Positions 24,123-31,896 of a stretch of DNA of 64,000 nucleotides are shown here, piece by piece. The stretch is from DATJGR01 sp963812255 (GTDB taxonomy: Bacteria > Pseudomonadota > Gammaproteobacteria > Pseudomonadales > Azotimanducaceae). A program made the position numbers and the translations under genes. The stretch spans positions 682,001 through 746,000 of the forward strand of contig CAWEUM010000005.1 of assembly GCA_963812255.1 (NCBI GenBank), read 5' to 3'. The first letter of the stretch is position 1. Every line of letters begins with the position of its first letter. The notes beneath the pieces are model-generated. The model ran no database searches and was not told the DNA's origin. It worked only from the letters and a program-made list of their open reading frames with translations.

Positions 24123-26078
24123 TCAACGCTGCTCCGTGCCGCGGCCGCGCGGCAACGATACGACGGTGGTTGCGACCTGGCCGTTCAGATCCATCAACTG
24201 TTCGGCCAGATCGGCGCCCTCGACAAGGCGCTCGATGAAGCGTTTGATCGCATCGTAGTCGAAGCTGTCGCACGCTTGCTCGAGGGTGTTCAGTGCGCCG
24301 CGCAACTCGGACCACGGTACGAAACGCTCCTGCGCGCGCATGATCTTGCGATGTTCGGTACCCGACGACGCATCGGCAATCAGCAATTCCTCATGCAGCT
24401 TTTCTCCGGGCTGCAGGCCGGTGAACCGAATCTCGATGTCACCCTCGGGATGCTCCGCGTCGCGGATCGTATAGCCCTTCAGACGGATCATACGCCGCGC
24501 GAGATCGACGATTCGCACCGGCTCGCCCATATCGAGCAGGAATACGTCGCCGCCCGTCGCCATCGCGCCCGCCTGCAGCACCAGCTGCGCGGCTTCAGGT
24601 ATCGTCATGAAGAACCGCGTAACATCGGGATTCGTGACCGTGACCGGACCGCCGGATTCGATCTGCTCCAGAAATAACGGCACCACCGATCCGGACGAAC
24701 CCAGCACGTTGCCAAATCTCACCATCGAAAACCGGGTGCCGTGCGCGTGCGCCTGCAAGGCCTGCAGCACCAGCTCCGCGAGGCGTTTCGAGGCGCCCAT
24801 CACGTTGGTCGTGCGGACCGCTTTATCGGTAGAAATCAGAATGAAGTTCGTCACACCGGCTTCCAGCGCGGCTTCCGCGGCATACAGCGTGCCGAACGTG
24901 TTGTTCTTCAGGCCCTGGATGACGTTGCGCTCGACGAGGCTGACGTGTTTGTAGGCCGCCGCATGATAGACGGTGTCGATCTGGTAGCTGGCGAACGTAC
25001 GCCGCAGGAGTGCCGCGTCGGTGACGGAACCGAGCACGGCCAACGTTGGCACGTCGAGATCGTGGCGCTCGACAATCGCGCGCAACTCGCGATGAATTTC
25101 GTAGAGCCCGAACTCGTTCTGGTCCAGCAGCACCAGCAACCGCGGCGCCCCGTGCACGATCTGGCGACATAGTTCCGACCCGATCGAGCCACCGGCACCG
25201 GTGACCAGCACCGCGTTGGCCCGCACGCAACCGAACAGCAACTGTGGCATCGGCGCGACGGCGTCGCGGCCCAGCAGATCTTCGACTGCAACATCGCGCG
25301 TGTTCGCAACCGTTTGTCCTCCGACGAGGTCGGCGAGATCCGGGATCAACCGAACATGGACCGCGAACGGTTCGAGAAATTCGATGATGCGTTTGCGATC
25401 GGCCGCAGCGGTAGACGGAACCGCGACGAGCACCTCGCGTGCCTGCGTGTCGTTGATCAAACCCGGCAACGAGCGGGGCGGATAGACGTACACGCCGTTG
25501 ATCGTGCGCCGCTGCAGCAGCGGATTGTCGTCGAGGAACGCCACCGGCACCCGATCACCCTGCTGCAGCAAGGTTCGCGCGAGTTCGACCCCGCTCGTGC
25601 CGGCACCGTAGATCACCACCGGCGCCTTGGCGCGAAACCGCTTCGCGAGCCAATTGAAATAGCCACGCACGGCGAAGCGGGTACCACCCACATAAGCGAA
25701 CGAGATCAACCAGAAGATGATCGGCACCGAACGTGGGAAGCCCGGCAGCTTGGCCATATAAGCGACGGCACTGATCCCGATCGCCGTGATCGTCACGCCC
25801 TTCACCACCGCGAGCAGTGCGTGATTGTCCATGTAGCGGACGACCTGTCGATATAGCCCGAGACGCACGAACACCGGAATGCAGATCAACGCACTGGTGA
25901 CGAACGCCGGCCAGAAATGCGCAACGCTCGGTGATATCTCCCCAAGGCGCAGCGCCAACGCCGACCACAGCGCGACCGGTAGCATCACCGCGTCGGTGAA
26001 CAGCGCGATCAATTGCTTCTTGCGACGCGACAGTTGTTCGACCGCGCCGATCAGGAATTCCGATACAGTCGGTTTCAC
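24123..26078 (-). CDS. wbpM: Nucleotide-sugar 4,6-dehydratase, membrane-anchored (WbpM/CapD/FlaA1 type)
   Basis: 651 residues. Four N-terminal membrane helices (about 20-140) are followed by a CoA-binding-like Rossmann fold (VVIYGAGTSGVELARTLL) and an extended-SDR catalytic domain: NAD motif VLVTGAGGSIGSELCRQI (about 285), YHAAAYKHVSLVE, and ISTDKAVRTTNVMGASKR. The usual catalytic Tyr of SYK is Met here, which is the SMK triad of WbpM. The product makes UDP-4-keto-6-deoxy sugars (QuiNAc/FucNAc precursors) for O-antigen or exopolysaccharide. Last gene of a four-gene unit joined by ATGA overlaps. Confidence 0.9.
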   Translation of the reverse strand: MKPTVSEFLIGAVEQLSRRKKQLIALFTDAVMLPVALWSALALRLGEISPSVAHFWPAFVTSALICIPVFVRLGLYRQVVRYMDNHALLAVVKGVTITAIGISAVAYMAKLPGFPRSVPIIFWLISFAYVGGTRFAVRGYFNWLAKRFRAKAPVVIYGAGTSGVELARTLLQQGDRVPVAFLDDNPLLQRRTINGVYVYPPRSLPGLINDTQAREVLVAVPSTAAADRKRIIEFLEPFAVHVRLIPDLADLVGGQTVANTRDVAVEDLLGRDAVAPMPQLLFGCVRANAVLVTGAGGSIGSELCRQIVHGAPRLLVLLDQNEFGLYEIHRELRAIVERHDLDVPTLAVLGSVTDAALLRRTFASYQIDTVYHAAAYKHVSLVERNVIQGLKNNTFGTLYAAEAALEAGVTNFILISTDKAVRTTNVMGASKRLAELVLQALQAHAHGTRFSMVRFGNVLGSSGSVVPLFLEQIESGGPVTVTNPDVTRFFMTIPEAAQLVLQAGAMATGGDVFLLDMGEPVRIVDLARRMIRLKGYTIRDAEHPEGDIEIRFTGLQPGEKLHEELLIADASSGTEHRKIMRAQERFVPWSELRGALNTLEQACDSFDYDAIKRFIERLVEGADLAEQLMDLNGQVATTVVSLPRGRGTEQR

Positions 26079-27073
26079 GAGACGATCACTCCGTCATCAG
26101 GGTAACCCGCGCGCATTCGTATCGACGCGATCAGCAACGGGATCGGCGCAGCGACGGTCAACGCTAGACCCCACTCGGGAACCGCCACAGAAAGCCATGT
26201 CAGCGGCATCAACCAGGCGATGGCAAAACCCGTGAACATGGTCGTGGTCCGTCCATGACCGAAGCGCCGCGCGCATTTCTGATACAGGTGACTGCGATGC
26301 GCCGACGCAAAGCTCTGACCCGTTACGATTCTGACACAGAGCGTGTAAGTGGCGTCAAACCAGAATCCGGCGAGCAGTATCAGCGACGCGATCAACGGGA
26401 GCTGATCGCGCGCATCCAGTGTCAGCCCGGTCGCGCCGATCACGAGTCCCAGCAGTCCGCTGCCGACGTCGCCCATGAAGATTCGCGCTGGCGCCAGATT
26501 GAAGTAGAGAAATCCAATTGCCGCACCGAGCAGAATCCAAAGAAAGCCGGTCGTAAATGCCGCCGAATGACCGATCGCCAGCGCACCGACACAATAAATC
26601 ACGCACTGAGTCGCCGCCAGGCCATCGATCCCGTCCATGAAATTGTAGAGATTCACCAGCCATAACAGCAGCAGGAAATCGAGACCGAACACCAGCCACG
26701 CCGGGTTGATCGAGATCGGGGTAATCACCAGTGGAATCGCGATCGGAATCACACTCAGAACCAGCGCTACCGCGATGCATTGGATCGGCAATCGCACGCG
26801 TGGCGTGAGATCGTGCAGATCGTCGACGACACCGAGTATCACCAGTGTGCCGCCACCGCCAAGGGCCGCCCAGCACAACGGGTCCTGTCCAATGCGATAG
26901 ACGCACCACGCCAACACCGGCAGCGCGATGGAAACGCCCCCCAGTGTCGGCGTTGGGGTACTGTGCGAGCTGCGCGCGTTCGGAATCGCCAGTATGGAAC
27001 GACGCCTCGCAACACCTATCAACAGGCGTGCCAGTAAAGCGGCGGTGATCGCGGCAACGAACGCGGGCATCAT
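26075..27073 (-). CDS. Undecaprenyl-phosphate sugar-phosphate transferase (WecA/WbpL/MraY family)
   Basis: 332 residues from the ATG at 27071-27073, which overlaps the preceding stop as ATGA; the longer GTG reading is unlikely. About ten membrane helices, with PNARSSHSTPTPTLGGVSI near residue 35, LVILGVVDDLHDLTPRVRL (the DD motif), NLYNFMDGIDGLAATQCV, LAPARIFMGDVGSGLLGL and a cytoplasmic HRSHLYQKCARRFG loop. These are all landmarks of prokaryotic GT4 polyprenyl-phosphate transferases. It would start a lipid-linked glycan by transferring a HexNAc-1-phosphate. By position and partners it is the WbpL equivalent. Confidence 0.92.
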   Translation of the reverse strand: MMPAFVAAITAALLARLLIGVARRRSILAIPNARSSHSTPTPTLGGVSIALPVLAWCVYRIGQDPLCWAALGGGGTLVILGVVDDLHDLTPRVRLPIQCIAVALVLSVIPIAIPLVITPISINPAWLVFGLDFLLLLWLVNLYNFMDGIDGLAATQCVIYCVGALAIGHSAAFTTGFLWILLGAAIGFLYFNLAPARIFMGDVGSGLLGLVIGATGLTLDARDQLPLIASLILLAGFWFDATYTLCVRIVTGQSFASAHRSHLYQKCARRFGHGRTTTMFTGFAIAWLMPLTWLSVAVPEWGLALTVAAPIPLLIASIRMRAGYPDDGVIVS

Positions 27074-28020
27074 CGCCGCGACCGCCACCAGCCGACGACC
27101 TCATCGATCGCGTCCGACTGCGATAACGCCGGCGCCCAGGCCAACACGGTGCGCGTCTGAGTATCGTCGACAACGAGCGGCTCAAACAACCGCTCGAACA
27201 TCGCTTGACGACCGCTGATGGTCGTTGCGGTGCGAATCAGGGCGCGCGGAATCGACACGAGGCGCGGTGCATGGCCGAATGCGCGTGCCATCTGGGTGAC
27301 CAGTTCCCGTACCGAGCAATCACCATCGTCCCGCGCGTGCAGAATCCGCCAGTCCGCGCTGTCTCGCCCCGCGATCGTCAACAGATCGACGAGATTCGAT
27401 CGAGCAATCAGGCTGCGCGGCGCGACGGCGCAGCCCAACGGCAATGGCCAGCCGCGTGCCACCGCGTCCAGCAAGGTCGCGAAATTGCCCTTGACCCCGG
27501 GGCCGTACACCAGCGGAGGACGCACGACGGTGACTCGTGTCGAACCAGGGCGTTGGGCATCCCGCAGATGACGCTCCGCTTCGAGCTTGGTTTGCGCGTA
27601 GACGTCTTTTGGGTCGGGTTCATCGTCGACATCGAGCGGCACCTGGCTGACATCGCCGAGCACTTTGATGCTGCTCAGATGGATGAACCGTTCGACGAAG
27701 TTGCGTTGCGCCGCTGCAAACAGCAGACGTGTCGCGGCGACGTTATCCCGCCGATACAATTCGTAGCGCTCGAGCTCCGTTCCTCGATCATCGCGATGCG
27801 CGCGGCCGGCAAGGTGGTAGACGATGTCTACGCCATCCATCCAATCATCGAGCTGCGCCGCACTCACCGCGGCCAGATCACCGCAGTGGATCACATCCGG
27901 ATTGGAGCCGGCGATCGAGCCGCGACAGACGGCGCGGACCTGCCAGCCAAGCGCCATCAGGCGCTCGCGCAGCGCGCTGCCGATGAAGCCGCCGGCACCG
28001 GTCACCAGCGCCAGCCTCAT
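27070..28020 (-). CDS. NAD-dependent sugar epimerase/dehydratase (extended SDR, WbpV/GalE-like)
   Basis: 316 residues, N-terminal RLALVTGAGGFIGSALRERL NAD-binding motif, VDIVYHLAGRAHRD, active-site Ser in FIHLSSIKVLGD and Tyr/Lys in VYAQTKLEAERHL. Family members act on UDP-sugars; in the P. aeruginosa O5 locus the equivalent gene wbpV precedes wbpL and wbpM, making FucNAc precursors, which is the same order as here. The precise sugar cannot be read from sequence. Both ends overlap neighbours by 4 bp. Confidence 0.9.
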   Translation of the reverse strand: MRLALVTGAGGFIGSALRERLMALGWQVRAVCRGSIAGSNPDVIHCGDLAAVSAAQLDDWMDGVDIVYHLAGRAHRDDRGTELERYELYRRDNVAATRLLFAAAQRNFVERFIHLSSIKVLGDVSQVPLDVDDEPDPKDVYAQTKLEAERHLRDAQRPGSTRVTVVRPPLVYGPGVKGNFATLLDAVARGWPLPLGCAVAPRSLIARSNLVDLLTIAGRDSADWRILHARDDGDCSVRELVTQMARAFGHAPRLVSIPRALIRTATTISGRQAMFERLFEPLVVDDTQTRTVLAWAPALSQSDAIDEVVGWWRSRR

Positions 28021-29204
28021 GCGCGAATCAGCTCGTCATAGATCAGAAATGTATCGCGCACGACATCTTCAATGGAGTACAGCGCTTCGGCGCGCTCGCG
28101 CGCCGCCCGCCCGAGTCTCGCGCGCAGTACCGGGTCCAGGCCCAACCGCACCATCGCGTCCGCCAGTGCGGCACTGTCACGCGGTTCCACCAGCAGCCCG
28201 GTGATGCCGTCACGCACAACCTCGCGACAACCCGGCACGTTCGACGCAATCATCGGCCGACCGATGCCCGACGCTTCGAGTAACGATTTGGGCAATCCTT
28301 CGCGATACGACGGCAGACATACGACGTGCGAATCCGCGAGGATCGCGCGCACGTCGCTGCGATGCCCGAGCCACTCGACGACCCCTTCGCTACGCCACGA
28401 TTCGAGTTCTAACTTCGTCAATGAGGACGGGTTACCGCGATCAACGCCACCCGCCAAGACAAAGCGCCAATCCGGCTGCTGCAGCCGAACACTGCGGGCA
28501 GCGGCCACGAATTCGCGAATGCCCTTGTCGCTGAGCATCCGCGCGAGGAGTACGAATGAAACCGGGCCCGATGGCTCGGCCGTGAATGGAAATTCATTCA
28601 GATCTATTCCGGATCCGCGGATCAGATACGTCAGGTGTTCCGGGATCACCGTGTGTTCGACGAACGCCTGCATGTCCTCCCGGTTCTGAAAGATGAACCG
28701 CATGTTGTCGTGGCTCAGCGCGATCCGGTACAACAGATTGACCAGGTTGCGCACGACGCGAGCGCGCATGCCTCGTTGCGTGAATACGAATCCCATCCCG
28801 GGAATGGCGTTCACAACCGCGGGAACGCGCGCAATCCGCGACGCCAGCGTTCCGTAAATCACTGGCTTGATCGTCACGTGATGAACGATGTCGGGGGCTT
28901 CATCGCGGTAGATCCGCACCAGCGCGATGAACGTCTCGAGATCGCGCAGCGGATTCAACCCACTGCGGGACAGACCGAATGATCGACAACGTATCCCGAA
29001 TGCGTCGAGCGCCGCCTCGCCGGTGGACACGCCACACGCGACCACCGGTTCATAGCCGCGCGCCACGGCTTCCTGCGCCAGGCGCAACCGATGCGATTTG
29101 AAGAATCCCGCGTCGTTGACGACGAACAGGATCTTGCGTCGATCATGGGGCACGAACGATCCCGCGGGCGACGTATCAGCGCCGGTGCAGCCCGGTGCGT
29201 TCAT
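28017..29204 (-). CDS. Family GT4 glycosyltransferase
   Basis: 395 residues from the ATG at 29202-29204. GT-B fold: N-terminal RKILFVVNDAGFFKSHRLRL, DIVHHVTIKPVIYGTLA, AIPGMGFVFT; C-terminal donor-binding domain with FVLLARMLSDKGIREFV and the E-x7-E motif region CLPSYREGLPKSLLEASGIG. It is a retaining transferase likely to extend the lipid-linked glycan started by the WecA-like enzyme. It is the first gene of the four-gene operon; a tandemly repeated promoter-like region lies upstream at 29287-29429. Confidence 0.92.
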   Translation of the reverse strand: MNAPGCTGADTSPAGSFVPHDRRKILFVVNDAGFFKSHRLRLAQEAVARGYEPVVACGVSTGEAALDAFGIRCRSFGLSRSGLNPLRDLETFIALVRIYRDEAPDIVHHVTIKPVIYGTLASRIARVPAVVNAIPGMGFVFTQRGMRARVVRNLVNLLYRIALSHDNMRFIFQNREDMQAFVEHTVIPEHLTYLIRGSGIDLNEFPFTAEPSGPVSFVLLARMLSDKGIREFVAAARSVRLQQPDWRFVLAGGVDRGNPSSLTKLELESWRSEGVVEWLGHRSDVRAILADSHVVCLPSYREGLPKSLLEASGIGRPMIASNVPGCREVVRDGITGLLVEPRDSAALADAMVRLGLDPVLRARLGRAARERAEALYSIEDVVRDTFLIYDELIRA

Positions 29205-29296
29205 GATCCGGCACGCCCCGGCGCGCTGCGTTTCGATTCACTGGTCGAATTGCCCGGCATGAGTCTCGGCTCGATGCATCGCGATGGATCGCGCGC

Positions 29297-29302
29297 ATTA
29301 TA
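29297..29302 (-). promoter_or_regulatory. TATAAT box, repeat copy 1 (nearest the glycan operon)
   Basis: A perfect sigma-70 -10 hexamer on the minus strand, pointing at the glycosyltransferase start about 93 bases away. The upstream region (CGCCGA at a 17-bp spacing) is a poor -35, so an activator or extended element may be needed. Confidence 0.5.
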
Positions 29303-29348
29303 TCGTCGCAGGGTGTCGATCGGCGTCGGGCACGCGAGGATCGCGCGC

Positions 29349-29354
29349 ATTATA
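29349..29354 (-). promoter_or_regulatory. TATAAT box, repeat copy 2
   Basis: Same -10-like hexamer exactly 52 bp upstream of copy 1, with identical flanks, so if one copy is active the other should be too. Confidence 0.45.
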
Positions 29355-29400
29355 TCGTCGCAGGGTGTCGATCGGCGTCGGGCACGCGAGCATCGCGCAC

Positions 29401-29406
29401 ATTATA
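29401..29406 (-). promoter_or_regulatory. TATAAT box, repeat copy 3
   Basis: Third copy of the hexamer, conserved although the surrounding repeat has begun to diverge. Confidence 0.4.
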
Positions 29407-29439
29407 TCGTCGCAGCGTGTCGATCGGCGCACGCAGTGA

Positions 29440-29457
29440 GGGGCGCGCGGGCGCCCC
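29440..29457. terminator. GC-rich hairpin after comEA
   Basis: GGGGCGC (29440-29446) and GCGCCCC (29451-29457) pair around a 4-base loop, 12 bases after the comEA stop on the minus strand. No T-tract follows, so termination is uncertain; it could insulate comEA from the repeated promoters. Confidence 0.35.
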
Positions 29458-29469
29458 CCACGCGACGAA

Positions 29470-29760
29470 CTACTTCGTCGTCAGTCGGCTGCGATTGGCG
29501 GCGACGACCCGCTCACCGACTCCTTTGACCTGTGCCAGATCGTCCACCGTGCGGAACGGACCATGCGCATCGCGGTACTCCACGATCGCTTTGGCCCGCG
29601 CCGCACCGACGCCGTCGAGCGCGACGGCGAGTGTCTGCGCGTCGGCGGTGTTGATGTTCACCGACATCGGCGCAATCGGCGCGTGCTTGTCAGCGGCCAG
29701 GGCGCCTCCACCGACCGCAAACAGAATCGCAATCACCAGGGCATTGAACAGATTCGACAT
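29470..29760 (-). CDS. ComEA-family helix-hairpin-helix protein
   Basis: 96 residues: signal peptide (about 1-23, FNALVIAILFAVGGGALAADK), then a ComEA domain with VNINTADAQTLAVALDGVG and the second hairpin VDDLAQVKGVGERVVAANRS. The two helix-hairpin-helix motifs bind DNA backbone; short exported ComEA proteins of gammaproteobacteria act as periplasmic DNA receptors in transformation or have unknown roles. In P. aeruginosa a comEA-like gene sits next to wbpM, so its presence beside the glycan genes is a conserved association. Likely monocistronic. Confidence 0.88.
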   Translation of the reverse strand: MSNLFNALVIAILFAVGGGALAADKHAPIAPMSVNINTADAQTLAVALDGVGAARAKAIVEYRDAHGPFRTVDDLAQVKGVGERVVAANRSRLTTK

Positions 29761-29913
29761 GACGTTTCTCCGAAGGGTTGATTCGCCGCCCCAACGCGGC
29801 GAACGCCAACCCTAACGTCGGTAGCTACCGCGCAAGCACAGCATCGGGCGCGCGCCCACGTGCGATTTGAGAGCACATGCGTGGCGGCCGGTGGCGGTTG
29901 GTGTGGTGCGTCG

Positions 29914-31080
29914 TCAAACTCGGTCGGCGACGTAAGCGAACCGGCCCCACTTTCTGCAACTGGGGCATTGCCACAGCAACCGACGGCCCGCGAAGCCGCA
30001 ATTGTCACAGCGGTACAACGATCGTCGCGCCAGGATAGTCTGCGCGAAGTTCAGCATGACCTGCGTATGCGGATTCGAACCCTCGCGGTGTTCGACGTCG
30101 AATGTCAGTAGCGCCTGCAGGCCGGCGATCGAGGGATTCGAGCCGAGTTGAGAGGCCAGCAATTGTTCCGCGCGCGCAATCTGGCCAGCGTTCTGGTACT
30201 GCCGTGCGAGCGTTGCGGCGACGCGTGAATCGTCGCGAACTGCGAGGTTCTGTTCGAGAAAGCGAGTCAGTTCGTGAGGTTCTGCCAGCGCAACGCAAGC
30301 GCGCTGATAGGCATCGATCGTCTCACCGACGAACTCCGGCGCGACGCGAGCCACCTGGCGCAACGCATCGAGCGCCGCGTTCGGTTGCCCCGCATCCAGT
30401 TCGAGTTCGGCCCGTTGCAGACCAATGCGCGGACAGCCGCGATCGTGTCGCAGCGCCTGCTCGAGACGACCGCGCGCCGCGGCGAGGTCGCCCTGCTCGC
30501 GCAGCGCCAATGCGAGTTCACAGTGAAAATGTGCCAAGGCCGTGCGTCCTTCACGGTCTCCGCGGCGCACGATCTGTGTGGCAATTTCGATCGCGTGTGG
30601 CCAATCCCGCTCCCGTTGATAGACCTCCAGCAAATGCTCGAGCGCAACCCGATCGGTCGCGCCACCACGTTCCACCAGTTCTTGCAGCAGTTGTTCGGCG
30701 CGATCGAGCAACCCGGCATTGAGGTAGTCGCGCGCCAACTCCAGCTCTGCGAGCGCGCGGTTCTCGCTCGACAGGTGCGGCCGCGTCAGCAGACCTTTAT
30801 GGATTCGAATCGCCTGATCGAACTCACCCCGACGTCGAACGACGGCGCCAAGTGTCAAGTGTGTATCGATCGACGCAGCGTCGGCCGGCAACGCGTCGAT
30901 GAATTGCTCGATGCCTAGGCCGGAGGTGTCATCGAGCAGGTAGTTGATGCCTTGAACCGTGTCGCGGTCGATTCTGCTGATCCGCCGTACACGCCGCCGC
31001 GCGCGCTCGCGCCGACCGAGCATGAACCCCAGGGCGATCGCAGCAACCAGGACCAGATAAAGACCCGGATGCTCGACCAT
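29914..31080 (-). CDS. lapB: Lipopolysaccharide assembly protein LapB
   Basis: 388 residues: N-terminal membrane helix (LYLVLVAAIALGFMLGRRER), a series of TPR repeats (about 45-330), and a C-terminal rubredoxin-like metal site with YRCDNCGFAG and WQCPSCRKWG. This is the full LapB/YciM architecture. LapB works with LapA and FtsH to control LpxC degradation and so LPS amount. The start overlaps the lapA stop by one base (TGATG). Its position between LPS-related glycan genes and the rpsA-ihfB block is conserved in gammaproteobacteria. Confidence 0.95.
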   Translation of the reverse strand: MVEHPGLYLVLVAAIALGFMLGRRERARRRVRRISRIDRDTVQGINYLLDDTSGLGIEQFIDALPADAASIDTHLTLGAVVRRRGEFDQAIRIHKGLLTRPHLSSENRALAELELARDYLNAGLLDRAEQLLQELVERGGATDRVALEHLLEVYQRERDWPHAIEIATQIVRRGDREGRTALAHFHCELALALREQGDLAAARGRLEQALRHDRGCPRIGLQRAELELDAGQPNAALDALRQVARVAPEFVGETIDAYQRACVALAEPHELTRFLEQNLAVRDDSRVAATLARQYQNAGQIARAEQLLASQLGSNPSIAGLQALLTFDVEHREGSNPHTQVMLNFAQTILARRSLYRCDNCGFAGRRLLWQCPSCRKWGRFAYVADRV

Positions 31081-31379
31081 CAGGCGTCAGCGGTATCACT
31101 TTTCGCGCGGTTCAGTTCGGTCTGGCTGCGATCTAGATCGCGACGCAGACGGCGATTGCCGGACATCGCACGCACTATGCGCACCCCAGCACTGAGCCAG
31201 CCGACGGCAATCCCAATCACAAATGCGCCGAGGAGCCACCAATAAATGCTGAGTTCCGGCGTCGACCAGTTCAGAAAATGCAACGCGACGCGACCATGGT
31301 TGTCGAGCACCGCCAGCACCCCGATCACCGCCAACAGCAGAAACGCGGCGAACCTGATCCAGCGAGCGAGCTTACGCAT
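31080..31379 (-). CDS. lapA: LapA domain (DUF1049) membrane protein
   Basis: 99 residues with two membrane helices (FAAFLLLAVIGVLAVLDNHG and WWLLGAFVIGIAVGWLSAGV) separated by ALHFLNWSTPELSIY, then a basic C-terminal helix RAMSGNRRLRRDLDRSQTEL. This is the LapA/YciS pattern. It partners LapB in LPS assembly control; the gene pair overlaps and follows ihfB by 19 bp. Confidence 0.92.
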   Translation of the reverse strand: MRKLARWIRFAAFLLLAVIGVLAVLDNHGRVALHFLNWSTPELSIYWWLLGAFVIGIAVGWLSAGVRIVRAMSGNRRLRRDLDRSQTELNRAKSDTADA

Positions 31380-31398
31380 GGCGCCTCACGCTGAGCGG

Positions 31399-31749
31399 TC
31401 AACCATCTGCGCGCTGACGGGCGGCCGCGACAGCAGGCGTGGGGTACTCGATCAGACTCTCGTTGACGCGATCCCTCAGTTCTTTACCGGGCTTGAAATG
31501 AGGCACGTATTTCCCGGCCAGGCCGACGGATTCGCCTGTCTTCGGATTACGACCGATGCGCGGCGCTCGGTAGTGCAGCGAGAAACTGCCGAAACCCCGA
31601 ATTTCGATTCGATGACCTTGCGCAAGTGTCTGCGCCATCTGCTCGATCATCGTCTTGACCGCGAGTTCGACGTCCTTCGCAGACAGTTGTGATTGACGCG
31701 CGGTGATGCGTTCTATGAGTTCCGATTTGGTCATGGCGGTTGTGTTCAT
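31399..31749 (-). CDS. ihfB: Integration host factor subunit beta
   Basis: 116 residues (ATG at 31747-31749 with GGAG upstream; a second ATG five codons on is also possible). The sequence TKSELIERITARQSQLSAKD, IEIRGFGSFSLHYRAPRIGR and NPKTGESVGLAGKYVPHFKP is the IHF-beta DNA-bending arm and body. About 15 extra residues, PTPAVAAARQRADG-type, extend the C-terminus beyond the usual 94-100. IHF is a heterodimer with IhfA, not encoded in this window. It is 147 bp downstream of rpsA, as in E. coli and Pseudomonas. Confidence 0.95.
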   Translation of the reverse strand: MNTTAMTKSELIERITARQSQLSAKDVELAVKTMIEQMAQTLAQGHRIEIRGFGSFSLHYRAPRIGRNPKTGESVGLAGKYVPHFKPGKELRDRVNESLIEYPTPAVAAARQRADG

Positions 31750-31863
31750 GCAGCCAGCTCCAGCTCAGAAGCTATCACAACTACCGAAGCCACTCAAGAA
31801 AAAGACCTTATTTTTCATGGAGTTGAATCCATGTCGCAGAATGAGACCAAACACACTGCGAAT

Positions 31864-31880
31864 GGGGCCGGCTCGGCCCC
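31864..31880. terminator. Hairpin between rpsA and ihfB
   Basis: GGGGCCG (31864-31870) and CGGCCCC (31874-31880) form a perfect 7-bp stem with a 3-base loop, 16 bases after the rpsA stop on the minus strand. Only a short AT-containing tail follows, so it may be a partial terminator that reduces ihfB readthrough. Confidence 0.45.
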
Positions 31881-31896
31881 TCACGCGGTCGGCCAA

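Larger units (their letters stand above)
29287..29429. repeat. 52-bp tandem repeat, about 2.75 copies
   Basis: Copies start at 29287, 29339 and 29391. The first two are identical over all 52 bases; the third matches for 39 bases with three substitutions and then stops. The unit begins GATCGCGCGCATTATATCG and ends CGGGCACGCGAG. It fills most of the gap between comEA and the glycan operon. Identity of two copies suggests recent duplication, and copy number may vary between strains. Confidence 0.9.

Noticed and set aside
29287..29429. The 52-bp repeats as a CRISPR array
   Set aside because: The units are contiguous without unique spacers, so they are simple tandem repeats.
29733..30008. 91-codon minus-strand frame between comEA and lapB
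   Set aside because: Cys/Ala-rich, no Shine-Dalgarno, overlaps both flanking genes in another frame.
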